Source: an uncultured Sphingobacteriales bacterium (GTDB taxonomy: Bacteria > Bacteroidota > Bacteroidia > Chitinophagales > Chitinophagaceae). From it: a stretch of 64,000 nt of DNA. Below, piece after piece: positions 1-8,854 of the stretch. The translations under genes were made by a program, and so were the position numbers. Position 1 is the stretch's first letter. Each line of letters begins with the position of its first letter. The DNA lies in assembly GCA_937991535.1 (NCBI GenBank), contig CALKHN010000013.1, positions 124,001 to 188,000 on the forward strand, written 5' to 3'. Under the pieces are notes generated by a model, which saw only the letters and a list, made by a program, of their open reading frames with translations, made no database searches and was not told the origin of the DNA.

Positions 1-331
1 AAGTTCTGATAATACGTTCCACAGGTTCATATCCCAATGCCGAAATGATCAGTTTATAATTGTGCTGAGTTGAAATATTAGTGAAACTAAAATTACCATT
101 GGATTTGGTGAGCACCCCCCCGTATAAGCTGTCTTTATCTGCCAGGTACAATTGTACCGAGGCCGCTTCTATACCTTTACCTGAATTTTCATCTATTAAC
201 TTTCCATAAATCCTGCTGGTACTCACCCGCAGGGTTGGAACATCACCCGACAATGGTTGTTGCTCCGGATTTTGAGCATTGGCTTCATCAAAAACAAAAA
301 TAAAAACCAGTAATGGTATAAAAATCCTCAT
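1..331 (-). CDS. Outer-membrane receptor-like protein, N-terminal part (cut by window edge)
   Basis: Reading leftward from an ATG at 331, the frame stays open to base 1, giving about 110 residues of a longer protein. It opens with a signal peptide (MRIFIPLLVFIFVFDEANAQ), then a short linker and a carboxypeptidase-regulatory-like beta-sandwich (roughly residues 40-110) with the usual pattern IYGKLIDENSGKGIEAASV and a later GYEPVERII. In Bacteroidota this domain commonly sits at the N-terminus of TonB-dependent receptors or TonB-less outer-membrane beta-barrel proteins. The barrel itself lies outside the window, so the exact family and substrate cannot be stated. The start is supported by the signal peptide. 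Confidence 0.75.
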   Translation of the reverse strand, partial: MRIFIPLLVFIFVFDEANAQNPEQQPLSGDVPTLRVSTSRIYGKLIDENSGKGIEAASVQLYLADKDSLYGGVLTKSNGNFSFTNISTQHNYKLIISALGYEPVERIIRT

Positions 332-626
332 ACTTTATATTTGGGCTGATGAATCAATATAAATACCAACTGTGGCCAGTAGCCTTAGGCAAGCACAGGG
401 GCTCAACTAACATTATACCCGACTTAAGTGCTAAAAAAGGATATATAAGAGAAAGGTCAAAGATACACTTTTATGCAGGAGCCGGGGTATCACCGGCAGC
501 AATTAAAATGCCCCGTCAAATATTTTAACTTTTTATTGCTATAACTTTTTCGCTGGCAGCAGCTACAGACCAGCACTACGCGGAACGCTGCATATGCAGA
601 CAATTTACCGGGTTTGCAAAACAGGT
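332..626. other. Intergenic stretch, no gene seen
   Basis: These 295 bases separate the receptor-like gene from the end of pgl. I see no convincing reading frame, tRNA or strong terminator. Confidence 0.5.
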
Positions 627-1352
627 TTACATTTTGCCCAGCAGGGCCGCCGCCGCTTCATCCACAAACCAATGCAATTCACCCGAATAGGGCTTTATTA
701 CCTGTGAGGGATAAAGATCCGCATCAGCACTGCCTTCCAATACTTCATACAGGGCTTTTGACTTGTTAGCGCCAAAGGTTAAAAAAACAATTAGCGATGC
801 CCGGTTCACCACAGGCGCAGTAAGGGTAATGCGATACATTTGCTGGGAAGTTAAATAAAAGGCCTTTACCCATGCTTCCTTTTCGTGAATGACTTCTGTA
901 CCTGGAAAAAGAGAAAGGGTGTGCCCGTCGTCGCCCATGCCCGATAATACCAGGTCAAAACTTTTTCCGGTTTTGCCAAAGTACTGACTTAGTGTTTTTT
1001 CGTATTCCAGGGCTGCCTGTTCCGGTTCGGTATCAGTACGCATTACATGCACCTGTGCCGGTATCACAGGCACTTTGTTCAGCAGGTGTGCGTAGGTCAT
1101 CCTTGCATTGTTGCGGTCATCGCTAAAGGGAACAACACGTTCATCTCCCCAAAAAATATGTACTCTGTTCCAGGCAATACGCTCTTTATACGGACTTGTT
1201 GCAAGCATATCATACAAAGCTTTGGGCGAGTTGCCGCCGGTAAGCACCCAGGTAAACCGATCCTGGTTTTGCAGCACGGTTTCTATAGTACCTGTAATCC
1301 ATTCCGCTAATGCAGCGGTTACTGCCGGCGGATCTTTTTGTATATGTAGCAT
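627..1352 (-). CDS. pgl: 6-phosphogluconolactonase
   Basis: Predicted cytosolic enzyme hydrolysing 6-phosphogluconolactone to 6-phosphogluconate, second step of the oxidative pentose phosphate pathway. The 241-residue length is normal for the SOL/DevB family. Visible family motifs are VLTGGNSPKALYDML near residues 36-50, the FWGDERVVPFSDDRNNARM stretch near 67-85 and SGMGDDGHTLSLFPGT near 138-153. It lies downstream of zwf and gnd on the same strand, so the three genes cover the whole oxidative branch. A 280-base gap to zwf carries A+T-rich repeats, so pgl may have its own promoter. The ATG at 1352 gives a full-length family N-terminus. Confidence 0.95.
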   Translation of the reverse strand: MLHIQKDPPAVTAALAEWITGTIETVLQNQDRFTWVLTGGNSPKALYDMLATSPYKERIAWNRVHIFWGDERVVPFSDDRNNARMTYAHLLNKVPVIPAQVHVMRTDTEPEQAALEYEKTLSQYFGKTGKSFDLVLSGMGDDGHTLSLFPGTEVIHEKEAWVKAFYLTSQQMYRITLTAPVVNRASLIVFLTFGANKSKALYEVLEGSADADLYPSQVIKPYSGELHWFVDEAAAALLGKM

Positions 1353-1357
1353 AGGGA

Positions 1358-1387
1358 GATTTGAAATTTGAAATTTAAGATTTGAAA
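1358..1387. repeat. A+T-rich ATTTGAAATT-type repeat
   Basis: Three imperfect units of the form ATTTGAAATTT follow one another just upstream of pgl. Similar ATTTGAAAATTTGAAAATG strings occur at 5091-5111, 32251-32279 and 37643-37670, always between genes. This is a degenerate interspersed repeat with no assigned role. Confidence 0.55.
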
Positions 1388-1632
1388 TGGCAATCTTGTA
1401 CCCGGGAATTTGTGGTTTATTGGATTACTCTTCTAATTACGGACTTCCGGCTTCGGATTTTCCTGCCATGCTGAGCCTGCCCGCCGCCGCGGGGAAAGAG
1501 TATCTACTTCTTATTTGTTTTTTATCATTTGGTTCTTGCTATTTGGTATTCCGGAGCCTCCTCTTCCCTCGCTGCAAACCCATGAGGCTTTTCCACCCTG
1601 CAATTGCCATCGCGCAAACCTCATGGGATTTG

Positions 1633-3147
1633 CTATTCCCCATTCAGCAAAGGCAGGGTTACCCAATTAAATCCATCTCTCGCAATTAAGGCCTCTGCAT
1701 CTTCCGGCCCCCATGAATCGGGTGCATAATTAGGGAAATCCACAGGCTGCCGGTTTTGCCAGGTTTCTAATATTGGCATAATGATCTTCCAGGCCGCTTC
1801 CACCTGGTCTACCCGCATAAACAAAGTGGCATTGCCCTCCATTACATCCAATAAAAGCGTTTCATAAGCTTCGGGTTCATGCTCATCGTAGGCTTCATCG
1901 TAATTAAAAATCATGTCTACCGGGCTAAGGGTCATATCTTGTCCGGGTCTTTTGGCCTGGAAACGGATCCGGATGTCCATTTCGGGTTGTATACTTATGG
2001 TAAGCCTGTTAGGGCGCCAGGTATCGGCTGCCTCCCGCGGAAATGCAAAGCTCGGCGCGGGGCGAAACTGCAGTGTAATAATAGTACTTTTGTTGTGCAT
2101 GCGCTTGCCGGTACGCACATAAAAAGGAACATCCTGCCAGCGCCAGTTGTCAATATAAAATTTAACGGCAGCAAAGGTTTCAACGCCCGATTCCGGGTTC
2201 ACATTCTTTTCCTGGTTATAGCCCGGCACCTTTTCACCCTTCATCCATCCTTCGGAATACTGCCCTCTCGCCGCGAAATCCTGCACACTGGCATGATCTA
2301 TTTTGCGGATAGCATTCAGCACATCCACTTTTTTATTGCGGATTTCGTTGGCATCAAAGGAAACCGGAGCCTCCATGGCTACCATGCACATCAGTTGCAA
2401 CATGTGGTTCTGCACCATATCGCGAAGGGCGCCCGATTTTTCGTAATATGCGCCCCTGCTCTCAGCCCCAACCGTTTCGGCCGCGGTGATCTGTACGTTT
2501 TCAATATAATTGCGGTTCCATATAGGCTCAAATAAAGCATTGGCAAAACGCAGGGCTAAAATATTCTGCACCGTTTCTTTACCCAGGTAATGATCAATAC
2601 GAAATATCTGGTCTTCATCAAACATGGTGCTCAGCAAATGGTTCAGTTCCCTTGCACTTTGCAGGTCGTGACCAAATGGCTTTTCAATAACGATGCGGGT
2701 GCATTTGGTATCGGCACAAATGTTCAGCGGACCCAGTTTGGCGGCAATATCGGGTACCAGTTGTGGCGCCACGGCCAGGTAAAAAATAACATTGGGATGT
2801 TCGCCAAAAGCGGCCTCCCTTTCTTTAACAATGGCGGATATCTGCTGGTACGCTTCTTCATCTTCCGCATCCATTTGCAGGTAGCTGATGTGCTCCGCGA
2901 AATTTTGCCAGTTACCATTTTCCTCACCTCTGCGGCGGGAGAATTTTTTAATGCCATCGAACAAATGCTCCCTGTATTTATCGTTGGTATATTCACTTCT
3001 TCCAATACCCACTATGCCAAATTTTTCGGGCATCCATTCATCAAGGAACAAATTGTATAAAGCAGGAGTTAATTTACGAAGATTAAGATCGCCGCTTCCG
3101 CCAAAAATAAAAATCAGTGAAGAAGGGGGTCGTTTATGGTTCTGCAT
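1633..3147 (-). CDS. zwf: Glucose-6-phosphate 1-dehydrogenase
   Basis: Oxidises glucose-6-phosphate to 6-phosphogluconolactone with NADP(+), the entry step of the oxidative pentose phosphate pathway. The 504-residue protein has the Rossmann signature [11 protein letters not shown] at residues 16-26, the EKPFGHD substrate motif at 155-161 and the active-site signature RIDHYLGKE at 183-191. Length and order of motifs match the family. It sits 115 bases downstream of gnd, with a strong inverted repeat in the gap, and upstream of pgl, all on the minus strand. The start ATG at 3147 leaves the usual short N-terminal extension before the nucleotide-binding fold. Confidence 0.97.
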   Translation of the reverse strand: MQNHKRPPSSLIFIFGGSGDLNLRKLTPALYNLFLDEWMPEKFGIVGIGRSEYTNDKYREHLFDGIKKFSRRRGEENGNWQNFAEHISYLQMDAEDEEAYQQISAIVKEREAAFGEHPNVIFYLAVAPQLVPDIAAKLGPLNICADTKCTRIVIEKPFGHDLQSARELNHLLSTMFDEDQIFRIDHYLGKETVQNILALRFANALFEPIWNRNYIENVQITAAETVGAESRGAYYEKSGALRDMVQNHMLQLMCMVAMEAPVSFDANEIRNKKVDVLNAIRKIDHASVQDFAARGQYSEGWMKGEKVPGYNQEKNVNPESGVETFAAVKFYIDNWRWQDVPFYVRTGKRMHNKSTIITLQFRPAPSFAFPREAADTWRPNRLTISIQPEMDIRIRFQAKRPGQDMTLSPVDMIFNYDEAYDEHEPEAYETLLLDVMEGNATLFMRVDQVEAAWKIIMPILETWQNRQPVDFPNYAPDSWGPEDAEALIARDGFNWVTLPLLNGE

Positions 3148-3191
3148 ACTTTAAGGATTCAAAACTATTGATTGTATATGTAGGCTAAATT

Positions 3192-3244
3192 GCCACGAAT
3201 GCACGAATAAAAAACAGGTGTATTATAATTCGTGTATTCGTGGC
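3192..3244. repeat. 17-bp-stem inverted repeat between gnd and zwf
   Basis: The arms 3192-3208 (GCCACGAATGCACGAAT) and 3228-3244 (ATTCGTGTATTCGTGGC) are complementary except for one G-T pair, with a 19-base A/T-rich loop. No T-run follows, so it is not a typical intrinsic terminator. It could be an interspersed repeat copy or an mRNA hairpin that sets relative levels of gnd and zwf. Confidence 0.8.
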
Positions 3245-3262
3245 GATCGGTTATTTGATTTT

Positions 3263-4675
3263 TTATTGCCAGTTGGTATGAAAAATCCCCTCTTCATCAA
3301 TACGCTGATAGGTATGCGCGCCAAAAAAATCGCGCTGGGCCTGTATCAGGTTAGTGGGCATCACTTCGCTGCGGTAAGCATCAAAATAGCCCAGCGACAC
3401 TGCCAGCGCGGAAACAGGAATACCTGCCTGCACTGCCGTGGCGATGAACCTGCGGGTATTGGCTGTTCTCGGTTTTAGCAGGGCAGCAATATGGCTATCT
3501 AATAAAATATTAGACAGCGCGGGGTTATTGGAATAGGCCTGGTAAAATATTTCCAGTAAGGTAGAGCGGATGATACAACCTCCCCTCCATATTTTTACCA
3601 CCTGCGGAAGCGGGATCTCCATATCGTATTCCTTAGAAGCCACAAATAACAGCGCCAGGCCCTGTGCATAGCTCACCAGTGTTCCCAGGAACAAAGCTTC
3701 ATGTGCCTGCTGGATAATCTCTTCTTTGGAAACCCCCGTTATTTTAACAGCGGAAGGATATATTTTAGACGCGCTTACCCTTTCCTGTTTGAGCGCCGAA
3801 AAATTACGCATACTCACGGCCACATCAATTGTGGGGATAGCAATGCCGAGGTCCATAGCATCCTGGGATGTCCATTTACCTGTTCCCTTGGAGCCTGCCT
3901 TATCCAAAATCATATCCACCAGCCGCTTGCCAGTCTTATCATCTGTTTTTAAAAATATATCACGGGTAATTTCCACCAGGAATGACTGCAGCTCACCCTC
4001 GTTCCATTGTTTAAATACTTCATGCAGTTCATCATTGGTTAAGCCATAGCCGCGGTGCAGCACATCATATACCTCGCTGATCAGTTGCATAATGCCATAT
4101 TCAATACCATTGTGCACCATTTTTACATAATGGCCTGCTGCGCCTTTACCCAGGTGCGCCACGCAGGGCTCGCCGTTTACTTTGGCCGAAACGGCTTCGA
4201 GCATGGGTTTTACATGAGCGTAGGCTTCGGGGTCACCGCCGGGCATAATACTGGGGCCTCTTCTTGCGCCTTCCTCGCCGCCCGAAACACCCATACCCAT
4301 AAAATGAAAGCCTTTTTCCTGCATGTACTGTACACGGCGCAGTGTGTCGGTATAATGCGAATTGCCCCCATCAATAACAATATCACCTTTATCCAGCAGG
4401 GGAATCAGCTCGCCAAGCACATCGTCTACCGGTTTTCCTGCCTGTACCAGCATCATAATTCTGCGGGGCGATTTAAGCGCATCCACCATTACTTTCAAAT
4501 CGGAAGTACCTTTTACCGTAGTATCCGCAACGATTTCGCTTTCTAATTCCGTAACTTTTTGCGGGCTCCTGTTGTATCCTATTACTGCAAAGCCGTGATC
4601 GGCCATATTCAATAACAGGTTGCGTCCCATAACGCCTAACCCAATCAATCCAAAATCGAACAATTGATTTGCCAT
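3263..4675 (-). CDS. gnd: 6-phosphogluconate dehydrogenase, decarboxylating
   Basis: Converts 6-phosphogluconate and NADP(+) to ribulose-5-phosphate, CO2 and NADPH in the cytosol. The 470 residues match the long bacterial form. Motifs: nucleotide-binding GLGVMGRN at 12-19, IDGGNSHYTDTLRR at 101-114, MGVSGGEEGARRGPSIMPGG around 128-147 and the catalytic lysine region KMVHNGIEYG from Lys185. The C-terminal helical domain contains IRSTLLEIF. First gene of a gnd-zwf-pgl group on the minus strand. A Bacteroidota -7-like box (reverse complement of 4704-4711, TAAATTTG) lies about 30 bases upstream of the ATG. Confidence 0.97.
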   Translation of the reverse strand: MANQLFDFGLIGLGVMGRNLLLNMADHGFAVIGYNRSPQKVTELESEIVADTTVKGTSDLKVMVDALKSPRRIMMLVQAGKPVDDVLGELIPLLDKGDIVIDGGNSHYTDTLRRVQYMQEKGFHFMGMGVSGGEEGARRGPSIMPGGDPEAYAHVKPMLEAVSAKVNGEPCVAHLGKGAAGHYVKMVHNGIEYGIMQLISEVYDVLHRGYGLTNDELHEVFKQWNEGELQSFLVEITRDIFLKTDDKTGKRLVDMILDKAGSKGTGKWTSQDAMDLGIAIPTIDVAVSMRNFSALKQERVSASKIYPSAVKITGVSKEEIIQQAHEALFLGTLVSYAQGLALLFVASKEYDMEIPLPQVVKIWRGGCIIRSTLLEIFYQAYSNNPALSNILLDSHIAALLKPRTANTRRFIATAVQAGIPVSALAVSLGYFDAYRSEVMPTNLIQAQRDFFGAHTYQRIDEEGIFHTNWQ

Positions 4676-4703
4676 TGTAGTATGAATAAAATGAAAAGGA
4701 GGG

Positions 4704-4711
4704 CAAATTTA
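4704..4711 (-). promoter_or_regulatory. Candidate -7 box of the gnd promoter
   Basis: On the minus strand these bases read TAAATTTG, matching the Bacteroidota -7 consensus TAnnTTTG, 29-36 bases upstream of gnd. No clear TTTG -33 box is seen at the right distance, so this is only a candidate. Confidence 0.35.
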
Positions 4712-4787
4712 GGTGATTTCATCTGTTTATATTCCTATGATTTTTAGAGGCACGATAACAACTGCCTGAAGATAGCGCCATAACGCT

Positions 4788-5027
4788 TTATTTCACTTCC
4801 TCAAAATCAATATATTCCCCGGCAGGAGTTTTTTGGGCAGCCTGCTGCTGCGGTGGAGGCGTAGACGACTGTTGCTGCCGCATTTGCTCGTGCATGCGCT
4901 GCTGCGTTTCGCTGAACTGTTTTTTTATTTGTTTTCCCGTTTTAAAAGCCGGGATCAGCATGCCCGTAACAAAGCGGTAAAGCACATAGCCAAGGAGTAT
5001 GTATAAAATGTATTTCATTGCAGGCAA
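4788..5027 (-). CDS. Small membrane protein, DUF4834-like
   Basis: A 79-residue protein with one N-terminal membrane helix (around residues 5-27, YILYILLGYVLYRFVTGMLI), a basic stretch (KTGKQIKKQF) and a Gln/Pro-rich tail ending in GEYIDFEEVK. This layout resembles the Bacteroidota DUF4834 family of unknown function, which I judge by pattern only. A second ATG three codons in (5018) is an equally good start. No operon partner is evident. Confidence 0.6.
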   Translation of the reverse strand: MPAMKYILYILLGYVLYRFVTGMLIPAFKTGKQIKKQFSETQQRMHEQMRQQQSSTPPPQQQAAQKTPAGEYIDFEEVK

Positions 5028-5322
5028 CGAAGTTAATATTTTTCTTATTTTTTAACTAAAGTAAGATGTTAAAGAAAATGGGAGAAATTCAAAATTTGAA
5101 AATTTGAAAATGGAGAGCGCACCGCACAAAACATATTTCAAACCCGGAGCCGGCTGCGGCAGGGTCATCGAAATCCAAAACGAATACAAAGAACGCCCAA
5201 AGGTGAAAGGAGAGAAGTAAAAGACCGTCTTTAGCGTTCGTGCCGGCAGTTCAGGCAGGCACACTTTGCATATGCCCGATCTTAAATCCGGTTTCCCGCA
5301 TCTCAAACTCCCTTCCCTGCAA

Positions 5323-5350
5323 CTTGAATTGTTTTTTACCTCTATATTTG
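5323..5350 (+). promoter_or_regulatory. Candidate promoter of the polysaccharide operon
   Basis: TATATTTG at 5343-5350 matches the Bacteroidota -7 consensus TAnnTTTG; CTTG at 5323-5326 may serve as the -33 box, with a 16-base spacer that is shorter than the 18-20 seen at other promoters here. It points toward the UpxY gene. Confidence 0.35.
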
Positions 5351-5553
5351 CCGAAAGAAATTTTCAGGAGATTTATGTAAGTCCCTGAGTATGTTGAGAT
5401 TCCTGCGATGGCATTCATCCGGGACCCGGTTTTTTGCATAAATCAAATCCGGGTACGATATATGCTAATGAAGGACGAAAAAAACGATCAATTGATTAAC
5501 CGGCTACAAAAAAGAACATGTAACTGAGGGGGCGAAGCTGTGGGGTGAAACCT

Positions 5554-5602
5554 GGTTACAGGTTATAGGTTACAGGTTGCAAGGTAAAGGTTGCAAGGTA
5601 AA
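5554..5602 (+). repeat. Seven-unit heptamer tandem repeat
   Basis: Exact 7-base periodicity: GGTTACA, GGTTATA, GGTTACA, GGTTGCA, AGGTAAA, GGTTGCA, AGGTAAA. It ends 74 bases before the UpxY start. The same heptamers recur at 32292-32376, 43282-43309 and, on the other strand, at about 40060-40080, 41474-41509 and 43336-43365. Confidence 0.85.
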
Positions 5603-5676
5603 GGGAATCCGAAACGATAAATCACAAACAATAAACCATACATATTCAGTCTTATTTCTTCCACCATTAACTAATC

Positions 5677-6177
5677 ATGAACAACAATACTAAAAAGTGG
5701 TACGCTGTTTATACAAAACCCCGGTGGGAAAAAAAGGTTTATGCCCTGTTGCAGGAAAAGCAGATCATGGCTTACTGCCCTTTAAATAAAGTACGAAAAA
5801 AATGGAGCGACAGGTATAAAATAGTACACGAACCCCTTTTTAAATCGTATGTTTTTGTGCAGATAGAGAACAGCGAGACAGTGGATGTGCGAACGGTAAG
5901 CGGAGTAGTGAATTTCGTGTACTGGAACGGCAAACCCGCTGTGATAAAGGAAGAAGAGATCAACACCATCAGGCGGTTTTTGAATGAGCACAGCCATGTG
6001 GAAGTAGAGCACGTACAGTTTAAGCCCAACCAGCGGGTAAAAATAATGAGCGGGGTACTGATGGATAAAGAAGGGATTGTGGTAAGGTCGGACAAAAACA
6101 AAGTGCAGGTAATACTGCAAAGCCTGGGTTTTAGATTAACCGCCCGGCTAAACAGCAATGAAATAAAACCGGTATGA
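5677..6177 (+). CDS. UpxY-type transcription antiterminator (NusG paralogue)
   Basis: A 166-residue NusG-family protein. The N-terminal NGN domain starts with KKWYAVYTKPRWEKKV (residues 6-21) and includes PLFKSYVFVQI near 53-63; the C-terminal KOW part contains PNQRVKIMSGVLMDKEGIV near 119-137. In Bacteroides, UpxY proteins are the first genes of capsule operons and prevent premature termination in the long leader. Here too it is the first gene of the locus and lies 80 bases before the first biosynthetic gene. No UpxZ-like repressor is seen. The housekeeping nusG would normally sit beside rplK and is not there, but the company of this gene argues for a specialised role. Confidence 0.85.
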   Translation: MNNNTKKWYAVYTKPRWEKKVYALLQEKQIMAYCPLNKVRKKWSDRYKIVHEPLFKSYVFVQIENSETVDVRTVSGVVNFVYWNGKPAVIKEEEINTIRRFLNEHSHVEVEHVQFKPNQRVKIMSGVLMDKEGIVVRSDKNKVQVILQSLGFRLTARLNSNEIKPV

Positions 6178-6256
6178 GGGGGAGGTTCGAAGCACAAAGC
6201 ACTAATTCGAAGGAAGAACCCAAATACAAAAACCTGGAAGCAATCTACTTATCCGG

Positions 6257-6829
6257 ATGAATTATTTCGCACACCCCACCGCCGTTATAGATGAAGGCTG
6301 CACCATTGGCGCGGGAACAAAAATCTGGCACTTTTCACATATTATGCCCGGCTGCATTATTGGCAGCAATTGCAATATCGGACAAAACGTAGTAGTATCT
6401 CCACAGGTAGTACTGGGCAACAATGTAAAGGTGCAAAACAATGTATCGGTGTACACCGGCGTGACCTGTGAAGATGATGTTTTTCTGGGCCCTTCGATGG
6501 TGTTTACAAACGTGTTTAACCCCAGAAGTGCCGTATCCAGGAAAGAAGAATACAGGAAAACTATAGTTAGAAAAGGAGCCAGCATAGGGGCCAATGCCAC
6601 CATAGTGTGTGGATACGAAATAGGCGAATATGCATTTATCGGCGCCGGTGCGGTAGTAACCAGGGCAGTTGCTGCTTATGCCATAGTTGTTGGCAACCCC
6701 GCAAAACAAACAGGCTGGATGAGCCGCAACGGCCACAAACTTCATTTTGATGCTGATGGCATAGCGTCATGCCCGGAGACAAAGGAAAAATATTTGTTGA
6801 ACAATAAAATTGTCACCCTGTTACAATGA
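6257..6829 (+). CDS. WbpD/WlbB-like sugar-nucleotide N-acetyltransferase
   Basis: A left-handed beta-helix acetyltransferase of 190 residues with repeated hexapeptides (IGAGTKIWHFSHI, IGSNCNIGQNVVVSP, VFLGPSMVFTNVFNPRS, IGANATIVCGY). The start MNYFAHPTAVIDEGCTIGAG and the NPRS region fit enzymes that acetylate UDP-2-acetamido-3-amino-2,3-dideoxyglucuronate using acetyl-CoA. Its stop overlaps the start of the next gene, a WbpB-like dehydrogenase, by four bases, the usual partner. A decayed copy of its first 19 codons is found at 17051-17109. Function on the 3-amino uronate is inferred from family and partner; other amino-sugar substrates are possible. Confidence 0.85.
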   Translation: MNYFAHPTAVIDEGCTIGAGTKIWHFSHIMPGCIIGSNCNIGQNVVVSPQVVLGNNVKVQNNVSVYTGVTCEDDVFLGPSMVFTNVFNPRSAVSRKEEYRKTIVRKGASIGANATIVCGYEIGEYAFIGAGAVVTRAVAAYAIVVGNPAKQTGWMSRNGHKLHFDADGIASCPETKEKYLLNNKIVTLLQ

Positions 6830-7854
6830 AAGAAGGTGAACGGATAAAATTTGCAATAGCCGGACTTGGGCATATTGGCAAGCGCCATGCTGCCATGATC
6901 AGCCAAAACAGTGAATGCGCCTGGGTAGCAGGATGTGATACAATAGCAAAAGAGCAGTTAAAGGTAAGCGGCAATCCAATACCCTGGTTTCAATCAGTAG
7001 ATGATCTGCTGAAAAGTGATGTGGATTTTGATGTACTCAGCGTAGCCACTCCCAACGGTTTACACGAAGCCCATGCCCTGCAGGGGCTGAGGGCGGGAAA
7101 ACATGTGCTGATTGAAAAACCGATGGCGCTAACCAAAGCCGGTTGCGAACAAATCATTTATGAAGCCCTGCACCAGCACCGCCAGGTCTTCTGCATCATG
7201 CAAAACCGCTATTCACCCACTTCGGTTTGGCTGAAAGAAGTACTAATGAAGGGTATTCTCGGTAAAGTGTACATGGTGCAGATCAACTGTTTCTGGAACC
7301 GCGACGAACGCTATTACACGCCGGGCAACTGGCATGGTACCCGGGAGCTCGACGGAGGAACGCTCTTCACCCAGTTCTCCCATTTCGTTGACATCATGTT
7401 CTGGCTTTTTGGCGACATCAAAAACATTTCCGGCCGTTTCGCCAACTTCAATCACCAAGGGTTAATCGAATTTGAAGACTCCGGTTTTGTGCAGTTCGAT
7501 TTTGTAAACGGGGGTATGGGCAATCTCAGCTATTCCACCTCCTGCCGTGACAAAAACCTCGAAAGCAGCATTACGGTAATCGCTGAAAACGGGATGGTAA
7601 AAGTAGGCGGACAGTATATGAACGAAGTGGAGTATTGCCACATAAAGGACTATACCATGCCCCTATTGCCGCCAGCCAATCCACCCAATGATTATGGACC
7701 CTATAAAGGCTCTGCCGCCAACCACCATTTTATTTTTGAGAATGTGGTAGATGTTTTAAAAGGCCGCTCCCCAATCACTACCAATGCCCTGGAAGGACTG
7801 AAAGTGGTGGAAATTATTGAGCGGATTTACAGCTTGAAGGCTAATGTGGTTTGA
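6826..7854 (+). CDS. WbpB/WlbA-like UDP-sugar oxidoreductase (Gfo/Idh/MocA)
   Basis: A 342-residue NAD-dependent dehydrogenase. The Rossmann motif is AGLGHIGKRH (12-21) and the family EKPMAL motif starts at Glu97. WbpB-type enzymes oxidise UDP-N-acetylglucosaminuronate at C3 so that an aminotransferase can add the 3-amino group. Translationally coupled to the WbpD-like gene through ATGA. The matching aminotransferase (WbpE) and UDP-GlcNAc 6-dehydrogenase (WbpA) are not in this window, so they must be elsewhere if the pathway works. Fragments of a second, decayed copy (residues about 88-108, 228-270 and the C-terminus) lie at 17110-17366. Confidence 0.85.
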   Translation: MKEGERIKFAIAGLGHIGKRHAAMISQNSECAWVAGCDTIAKEQLKVSGNPIPWFQSVDDLLKSDVDFDVLSVATPNGLHEAHALQGLRAGKHVLIEKPMALTKAGCEQIIYEALHQHRQVFCIMQNRYSPTSVWLKEVLMKGILGKVYMVQINCFWNRDERYYTPGNWHGTRELDGGTLFTQFSHFVDIMFWLFGDIKNISGRFANFNHQGLIEFEDSGFVQFDFVNGGMGNLSYSTSCRDKNLESSITVIAENGMVKVGGQYMNEVEYCHIKDYTMPLLPPANPPNDYGPYKGSAANHHFIFENVVDVLKGRSPITTNALEGLKVVEIIERIYSLKANVV

Positions 7855-7933
7855 CCGCCCCACCGATTAACAATATCCCTGATTATCATACGTTAAATAA
7901 GTTTATAAAACAATTACCCACTACAACCTATAA

Positions 7934-8779
7934 ATGACCACTCCATATCTCTTTGGCAAACCATTCCGCTGCCTGTATCCGGCACTAGCCATAATGGGCC
8001 TGCTGCTGTTTTCGTGCCGCACCACCAAACCGGTGCAATACCTGCAGGGACCAATAGATACCGCCGCCCTCAGCCGCATCAATCTGCCGGAGCCCCTCAT
8101 TCAAAAGGGCGACCTGATTGGCATTACCGTGTACAGCGACAACCCCGAAGCCACGGCTGTATTTAACCAGCAAATGAATACCACGCTGACTGCCGGTGCT
8201 GCTGCTGGTGCAGGAACAGCCACCAGTGCAACAGGCGCCACCACCCAGGGCATGCCAGGCTACCTTGTAGATGACCAGGGTGAAATCCGTTTTCAGTTGC
8301 TGGGTAAACTGCATGTGGAAGGATTGACCAAGTCCGAACTGGAGGCTCTTCTTAAAGAAAAACTATCCGGCCAATACCTCAGCAACCCTTATTGCAATAT
8401 CCGCTTTTTGAATTATAAATTTACCATGCTGGGTGAGGTAACCCGCCAGGGAGTGTATTCTATACCAGGGGAAAGGATCAGCATTCTCGAAGCCCTGGGC
8501 ATGGCGGGCGATATCACTATATTTGGCTTAAAAGACAGCATTACCGTGGTGCGGGAAACCAATGGCAAAAGAAGCTTTGGCTACTTAAACGTAAGCAAAC
8601 CAGAGGTATTTGCCTCTCCCTATTATTACCTGCAGCAAAACGACATTGTAATTGTAAAAGCCAGTCCCAAGAAGCCCGATGTATCAGAGCAAACCGCAAA
8701 CCGAAACTTTTCGAGGGCCGCTACCATTTCATCCATCCTGCTTTCACTTACCCTGGTATTCGTTCAAATTTTTAAATGA
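7934..8779 (+). CDS. Polysaccharide export lipoprotein (Wza-like)
   Basis: Outer-membrane export channel component of 281 residues. A lipoprotein signal ends in LLFSC with Cys28 as the lipidation site. It is followed by the poly-export domain (about 54-70 and 109-155), including PLIQKGDLIGITVYSDNP, and an SLBB-type domain with FTMLGEVTRQGVYSIPGERI. An Ala/Gly/Thr-rich insertion near residues 86-106 interrupts the first domain, common in Bacteroidota members. A hydrophobic helix at the C-terminus (SSILLSLTLVFVQIF) could cross the outer membrane as in Wza. The Wzc-like kinase follows 75 bases later, so the pair forms the trans-envelope export machine. Confidence 0.9.
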   Translation: MTTPYLFGKPFRCLYPALAIMGLLLFSCRTTKPVQYLQGPIDTAALSRINLPEPLIQKGDLIGITVYSDNPEATAVFNQQMNTTLTAGAAAGAGTATSATGATTQGMPGYLVDDQGEIRFQLLGKLHVEGLTKSELEALLKEKLSGQYLSNPYCNIRFLNYKFTMLGEVTRQGVYSIPGERISILEALGMAGDITIFGLKDSITVVRETNGKRSFGYLNVSKPEVFASPYYYLQQNDIVIVKASPKKPDVSEQTANRNFSRAATISSILLSLTLVFVQIFK

Positions 8780-8854
8780 ACTTATATGGGAATGTTTCAT
8801 CTTTAGTTCAGGTATAACAGGCAGTGATGATCTATAACCAATTGAACCGCATAC

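Larger units (their letters stand above)
5028..5676. other. Leader and intergenic region upstream of the polysaccharide locus
   Basis: About 650 bases without a supported gene. It contains an A+T-rich ATTTGAAAATTTGAAAATG repeat (5091-5111), a promoter-like pair at 5323-5350 and the heptamer array at 5554-5602. If transcription starts near 5357 the first gene has a leader of about 320 bases, consistent with regulation by a NusG-type antiterminator, but that is inference. Confidence 0.45.

Noticed and set aside
1879..2535. 218-codon frame antisense to zwf
   Set aside because: Mirror of a conserved enzyme gene; no domain or signal seen.
5323..5676. Invertible capsule promoter
   Set aside because: I looked for inverted repeats flanking the promoter-like region and saw none, and no recombinase gene is near.
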